Assembly: GCA_020052545.1 (NCBI GenBank) | Contig: JAGVOV010000076.1 | Span: 1 to 7,599 of the forward strand | Length of the DNA: 7,599 nt | DNA from: an archaeon | GTDB lineage: Archaea > Nanobdellota > Nanobdellia > Woesearchaeales > JAGVOV01 | Direction: 5' to 3' | Part shown: positions 5,427-7,599 of the stretch, piece after piece | How positions within the stretch are numbered: position 1 is the first letter of the stretch | Layout: the number at the start of each line of letters is the position of its first letter | The notes under the pieces: generated by a model | What the model saw: only the letters and a program-made list of their open reading frames with translations | What the model was told of the DNA's origin: nothing | The model's database searches: none | Position numbers and translations under genes: made by a program

Positions 5427-6332
5427 TTATTTTTTCATCCGGTCAATAATCCTGTTTATGTTCTTCCTTCTCCTTTTTTCCATGAAACTGTCAATCCTTA
5501 TGTTTATCTTTGGCTTTATCCTTTCCATGCCGCTCCTTATCCTGTCTTTGAGATTTATCCTTGGCATATTAGCGGCAAAATGTCGTCTTGCCCCCTCACT
5601 GTGCGTCGTCAAAGCATGTATTTTTCCAGTCATCGTGCCAGTAATGAAATTTTTCTGTTTCTTTATGTTGTCAAGGAACTCTTCAACAGAATTAGCATGG
5701 CTGTATGTGACAACCTTTCCAAGATTGAAGATCACATGGCCATCGCTTCCGCCAGTGTAGGGCATATTCTTGCTGGCTGCAAGCTCAATAGCCTTTATGT
5801 TCTTACCCTTTGTCATCTCACCATTGAAGACTTCAATCGAGTCGAATTTGTTGAGCAGCCCTACATCGTTCTTCGTCACCTTGCTGAGGTTCTTCCACAG
5901 ATAGCCATAAGGATGGGCTGCGCATGATATGCAATTATAGTTTTTTGACGCATCAAGGATATCATTCATCGATTTGCTTATCCTTATGAATGGGCCTTTC
6001 AGCTTGAAGTCCATGACATTCTTTGTGTAGAAATCCTGGAGCTCTGAAAGATTATAGAAGTAAATCAGCACATCTCTGCCCTCGACACAGTTGACCTCAA
6101 TCGCTGGGATGAAGAAGGCTTTTTCCCTCGCCAGTTCTAAGGGAGCGCGGATATCATTATGGTCTGTGATCGCTATGCCTATGCCAGTCTTCTTGAGCTT
6201 CTTCATGACTGTCTTGACATTTGAGTTCCCATCACTATAGATGGTGTGGAAATGCATGTCGAACATCATGTAATCATGATATCTAAGGAAGCTGTAATCC
6301 GGTTTTCTGAACCACACGCGGCCTGTCTGCAT
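5427..6332 (-). CDS. PHP-domain metal-dependent phosphoesterase
   Basis: A 301-residue protein with the PHP metal-binding motifs in order: DMHFHTIYSDG (Asp25, His27, His29), AITDHND (Asp57, His58), PAIEV (Glu79), AAHPYG (His140) and GGSDGH (Asp197, His199). Proteins of this group hydrolyse phosphoesters such as nucleotides, short oligonucleotides or histidinol phosphate; the order here resembles the TrpH-like/PHP-associated group, but the substrate cannot be told. After the core (about 1-240) follows a strongly basic tail (RRH, RIRSGMERIKPK, MEKRRRKN, DRMKK) suggestive of nucleic-acid or membrane contact. The ATG at 6332 is chosen over an in-frame ATG at 6482. The latter would overlap the divergent gene by 78 bp, whereas 6332 has a TATA box 27 bp upstream. 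No signal peptide; cytoplasmic. Confidence 0.87.
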   Translation of the reverse strand: MQTGRVWFRKPDYSFLRYHDYMMFDMHFHTIYSDGNSNVKTVMKKLKKTGIGIAITDHNDIRAPLELAREKAFFIPAIEVNCVEGRDVLIYFYNLSELQDFYTKNVMDFKLKGPFIRISKSMNDILDASKNYNCISCAAHPYGYLWKNLSKVTKNDVGLLNKFDSIEVFNGEMTKGKNIKAIELAASKNMPYTGGSDGHVIFNLGKVVTYSHANSVEEFLDNIKKQKNFITGTMTGKIHALTTHSEGARRHFAANMPRINLKDRIRSGMERIKPKINIRIDSFMEKRRRKNINRIIDRMKK

Positions 6333-6355
6333 TCTGACAAAGCTTTCTCCTATGT

Positions 6356-6363
6356 TTTTATAT
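6356..6363 (-). promoter_or_regulatory. TATA box of the PHP-domain gene
   Basis: The minus strand reads ATATAAAA preceded by A-rich bases, centred 27 bp upstream of the ATG at 6332, predicting a leaderless transcript. It is one of two divergent TATA boxes around the palindrome at 6365-6372. Confidence 0.6.
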
Positions 6364-6364
6364 T

Positions 6365-6372
6365 TTTGCAAA
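6365..6372. promoter_or_regulatory. Palindrome TTTGCAAA between divergent TATA boxes (possible shared operator/BRE)
   Basis: A perfect 8-bp palindrome centred at 6368.5, the midpoint between the two start codons (6332 and 6405). It sits between the two TATA boxes, with one spacer base on the PHP side and two on the other. Each half supplies a GCAAA sequence in the BRE position of one promoter. A regulator bound here would cover both promoters at once. Seen directly; the function is inferred. Confidence 0.4.
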
Positions 6373-6374
6373 GG

Positions 6375-6382
6375 TAAATAAA
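6375..6382 (+). promoter_or_regulatory. TATA box of the pseudouridine synthase gene
   Basis: TAAATAAA, centred 26-27 bp upstream of the ATG at 6405, with GCAAAGG just upstream as a BRE-like element. No Shine-Dalgarno sequence precedes the ATG, so a leaderless mRNA is inferred. Confidence 0.55.
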
Positions 6383-6404
6383 GAATAGAGCTTTTCACGC
6401 CCTT

Positions 6405-7118
6405 ATGGAAGAGAGGCTTCAGAAGATATTGAGCAACCTTGGTGTGGCAGCAAGAAGGAAGGCTGAGCAGCTGATAGCCCATGGCAAGGTGACTGTCAAT
6501 GGCAAAGTAGCAGTGCTTGGCCAGAAAGCCGACCCAGACAAGGATTTCATCCTTGTTGAGAATAGGCGCATAAAAGTGCCGAGGAAAATCTATATCATGT
6601 TCAACAAACCCAGGGATTATGTCTGCAGCCTAAGCGACGAGGGCAGCAAGAGGAGCATGATGCGCCTCATCAAGGTCAAGGAGAGGATATATCCTGTGGG
6701 AAGATTAGATTTTGACACTGAAGGCCTGATATTGTTGACCAATGATGGCGAATTCGCCAACAGGATAATGCATCCTCGCTATGAGGTTGAGAAGACTTAT
6801 GTCGCTAGGCTCGATAGGGGCTTCAAAAGGGACGACATAAGGAAGCTGAAGAATGGCGTGCTTATCGAAGATTATCAGGCGACAGCAAGGGCGCAATATC
6901 TTTTTGAGAAGGATCCCCGCGTCCTCGAGCTTACTATACATGAAGGAAAAAAACACATCATAAAGAACATGATGAGGGCTCTTGGCTACAAAGTCATCTA
7001 TCTTGCCAGGATCAAGATCGGGCCTCTCTACCTTGGAGACCTGAGGAAAGGCAAATATCGTGATTTGAGCAAGGCAGAGATGGAGAAGATAATGAGAGCG
7101 ATCGGCCTGGGCAAGTAA
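6405..7118 (+). CDS. RsuA/RluB-type pseudouridine synthase with S4 domain
   Basis: A 237-residue protein. Residues 1-60 form an S4 RNA-binding domain (MEERLQKILSNLGVAARRKA, then IAHGKVTVNG). A catalytic domain begins at IYIMFNKPRDYVCS, with the family motif VGRLDFDTEGLILLTNDG containing the catalytic Asp102, then MHPRYEVEKTYVA (122-134) and RIKIGPLYLG (202-211). Members convert specific uridines in rRNA to pseudouridine. In the region where bacterial relatives have a basic EGxxxQVxRM segment, this one reads EGKKHIIKNMM (180-190): the conserved Gln and the arginine before Met are replaced. The family is mainly bacterial, so the gene was probably acquired, although its promoter is now archaeal. 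The exact rRNA target cannot be assigned, and RsuA, RluB, RluE and RluF are equally possible labels. The ATG is supported by a TATA box at the leaderless distance. It is transcribed divergently from the PHP gene. Confidence 0.9.
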   Translation: MEERLQKILSNLGVAARRKAEQLIAHGKVTVNGKVAVLGQKADPDKDFILVENRRIKVPRKIYIMFNKPRDYVCSLSDEGSKRSMMRLIKVKERIYPVGRLDFDTEGLILLTNDGEFANRIMHPRYEVEKTYVARLDRGFKRDDIRKLKNGVLIEDYQATARAQYLFEKDPRVLELTIHEGKKHIIKNMMRALGYKVIYLARIKIGPLYLGDLRKGKYRDLSKAEMEKIMRAIGLGK

Positions 7119-7123
7119 TATGT

Positions 7124-7136
7124 TCCTATTCTAGGA
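7124..7136 (+). other. Small hairpin after the pseudouridine synthase gene
   Basis: TCCTA-TTC-TAGGA forms a 5-bp stem with a 3-base loop, six bases after the stop codon. No T-run follows, so it is at most a weak terminator or a 3' stabilising element. Confidence 0.25.
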
Positions 7137-7150
7137 TAGTTACAAACAGA

Positions 7151-7175
7151 AAGGTTTAAAAGAGGACTAAACCTT
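7151..7175 (+). promoter_or_regulatory. Inverted repeat AAGGTTTA-N9-TAAACCTT around the prs TATA box (candidate operator)
   Basis: Two perfect 8-bp arms separated by 9 bp, arm centres 17 bp apart. The left arm contains most of the TATA box; the right arm ends 10 bp before the prs start codon. Because the predicted transcript starts at about 7185, the repeat would act as DNA, not as an RNA hairpin. A dimeric repressor bound here would block TBP and polymerase. Which protein binds is unknown. Confidence 0.45.
7155..7162 (+). promoter_or_regulatory. TATA box of prs
   Basis: TTTAAAAG, centred 26-27 bp upstream of the ATG at 7185, which selects this ATG over one at 7180 in another frame and predicts a leaderless mRNA. 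Confidence 0.6.
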
Positions 7176-7184
7176 CCTGATGTC

Positions 7185-7599
7185 ATGGGGGCAAAGAAAG
7201 ATTTCATTCTTTTGGCAAACCAATTTAGCAAAGACTTTGCGCAGAAAGTTGCTCTAGAGCTGAACCAGACAAATGATCAGGACTTCAGGAGAGATTTTGA
7301 GCTTGTTGATGTCGTCACTGAGGATTTCGGAGATGGCTCCCCAAGGATTAAGGTGGACAGGACAGTAAGAAACCAGGATTGCTACCTTATCCATCAGCAG
7401 ATTGGCATAGAACAAGTCAAGCATTTCAATTATCTAACTGAGACTGAAGATGCGTTGAAAAGGGCAAGTGTCGAGAGGTTCAACATTATTCTGCCTTATT
7501 TCTATCCAGGAAGGATGGACAGGAAGAAAGATGGTAGGACGGCCATAACCGCGAAAAAATGTGCCAGGGAAATAGAGCTGCATGGCGGCAGCAAGCTCG
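7185..7599 (+). CDS. prs: Ribose-phosphate pyrophosphokinase (PRPP synthetase), N-terminal part
   Basis: The frame is open to the right edge, giving 138 residues, under half of the usual length of about 300. The enzyme makes PRPP from ribose 5-phosphate and ATP, feeding purine, pyrimidine, histidine and tryptophan synthesis in the cytoplasm. Recognisable landmarks are TEDFGDGSPRIKVDRTVRNQD (45-65, equivalent to the FSDGE...VRG.D segment of classical enzymes), ALKRAS (90-95), and the ATP-binding loop region ILPYFYPGRMDRKKDGRTAITAK (102-124), corresponding to PYFGYARQDRK...ISAK. Compared with classical enzymes, there are extra residues before FGDG (about 28-44) and PYFYPGRMDRK in place of the usual GYARQDRK. 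This suggests a divergent branch. The PRPP-binding loop is beyond the window, so activity cannot be confirmed. The promoter carries an inverted repeat that suggests specific control. Confidence 0.85.
   Translation, partial: MGAKKDFILLANQFSKDFAQKVALELNQTNDQDFRRDFELVDVVTEDFGDGSPRIKVDRTVRNQDCYLIHQQIGIEQVKHFNYLTETEDALKRASVERFNIILPYFYPGRMDRKKDGRTAITAKKCAREIELHGGSKL

Noticed and set aside
6333..6482. N-terminal extension of the PHP protein from an ATG at 6482
   Set aside because: It would overlap the divergent pseudouridine synthase gene and its promoter. The first residues of the core and the TATA box spacing both favour 6332.

Overview
This window looks like part of a mainstream archaeal chromosome, probably from a small-genome lineage such as DPANN (Woesearchaeota/Pacearchaeota-like). 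The lineage is an inference from gene content and style, not proven. The archaeal signs are an archaeal-type topoisomerase I, a tRNA with no encoded CCA, and an Lrp-type regulator. In addition, nearly every transcription unit has a TATA-like octamer centred about 25-28 bp upstream of its start codon, which is the geometry of leaderless mRNAs. No mobile element, CRISPR array, insertion sequence or integrase was seen.

Layout from left to right. Most of the left part is on the minus strand, read from high to low coordinates. Positions 1-255 hold the N-terminus of an unknown membrane-anchored protein that runs off the left edge. Positions 281-2524 encode topoisomerase I (topA) with three C-terminal zinc ribbons. 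Positions 2611-3042 encode a 143-aa Lrp/AsnC-type regulator. After a 226-bp AT-rich gap comes a two-gene operon: a subtilisin-like serine protease (3529-4920, or from a TTG at 5037) followed, with an ATGA stop/start overlap, by an 87-aa protein whose predicted fold resembles the subtilisin propeptide/I9 inhibitor (3269-3532). A plus-strand tRNA-Arg(GCG) lies at 5095-5168. A 53-aa ribbon-helix-helix-like protein (5218-5379, minus) faces it, with its own Shine-Dalgarno site and a hairpin terminator.

The right part is a divergent pair: a PHP-domain phosphoesterase (5427-6332, minus) and an RsuA/RluB-type rRNA pseudouridine synthase (6405-7118, plus). Their TATA boxes flank a perfect 8-bp palindrome placed midway between the two start codons. 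The window ends inside a plus-strand ribose-phosphate pyrophosphokinase gene (prs, 7185 onward) whose TATA box is embedded in a perfect 8+8 bp inverted repeat.

Functionally these are housekeeping genes (DNA topology, tRNA, rRNA modification, PRPP synthesis) mixed with regulators and one protease module. The most unusual items are the protease plus stand-alone propeptide-like protein operon and the two symmetrical promoter structures. I saw no clear evidence of a wholly new multi-gene system.
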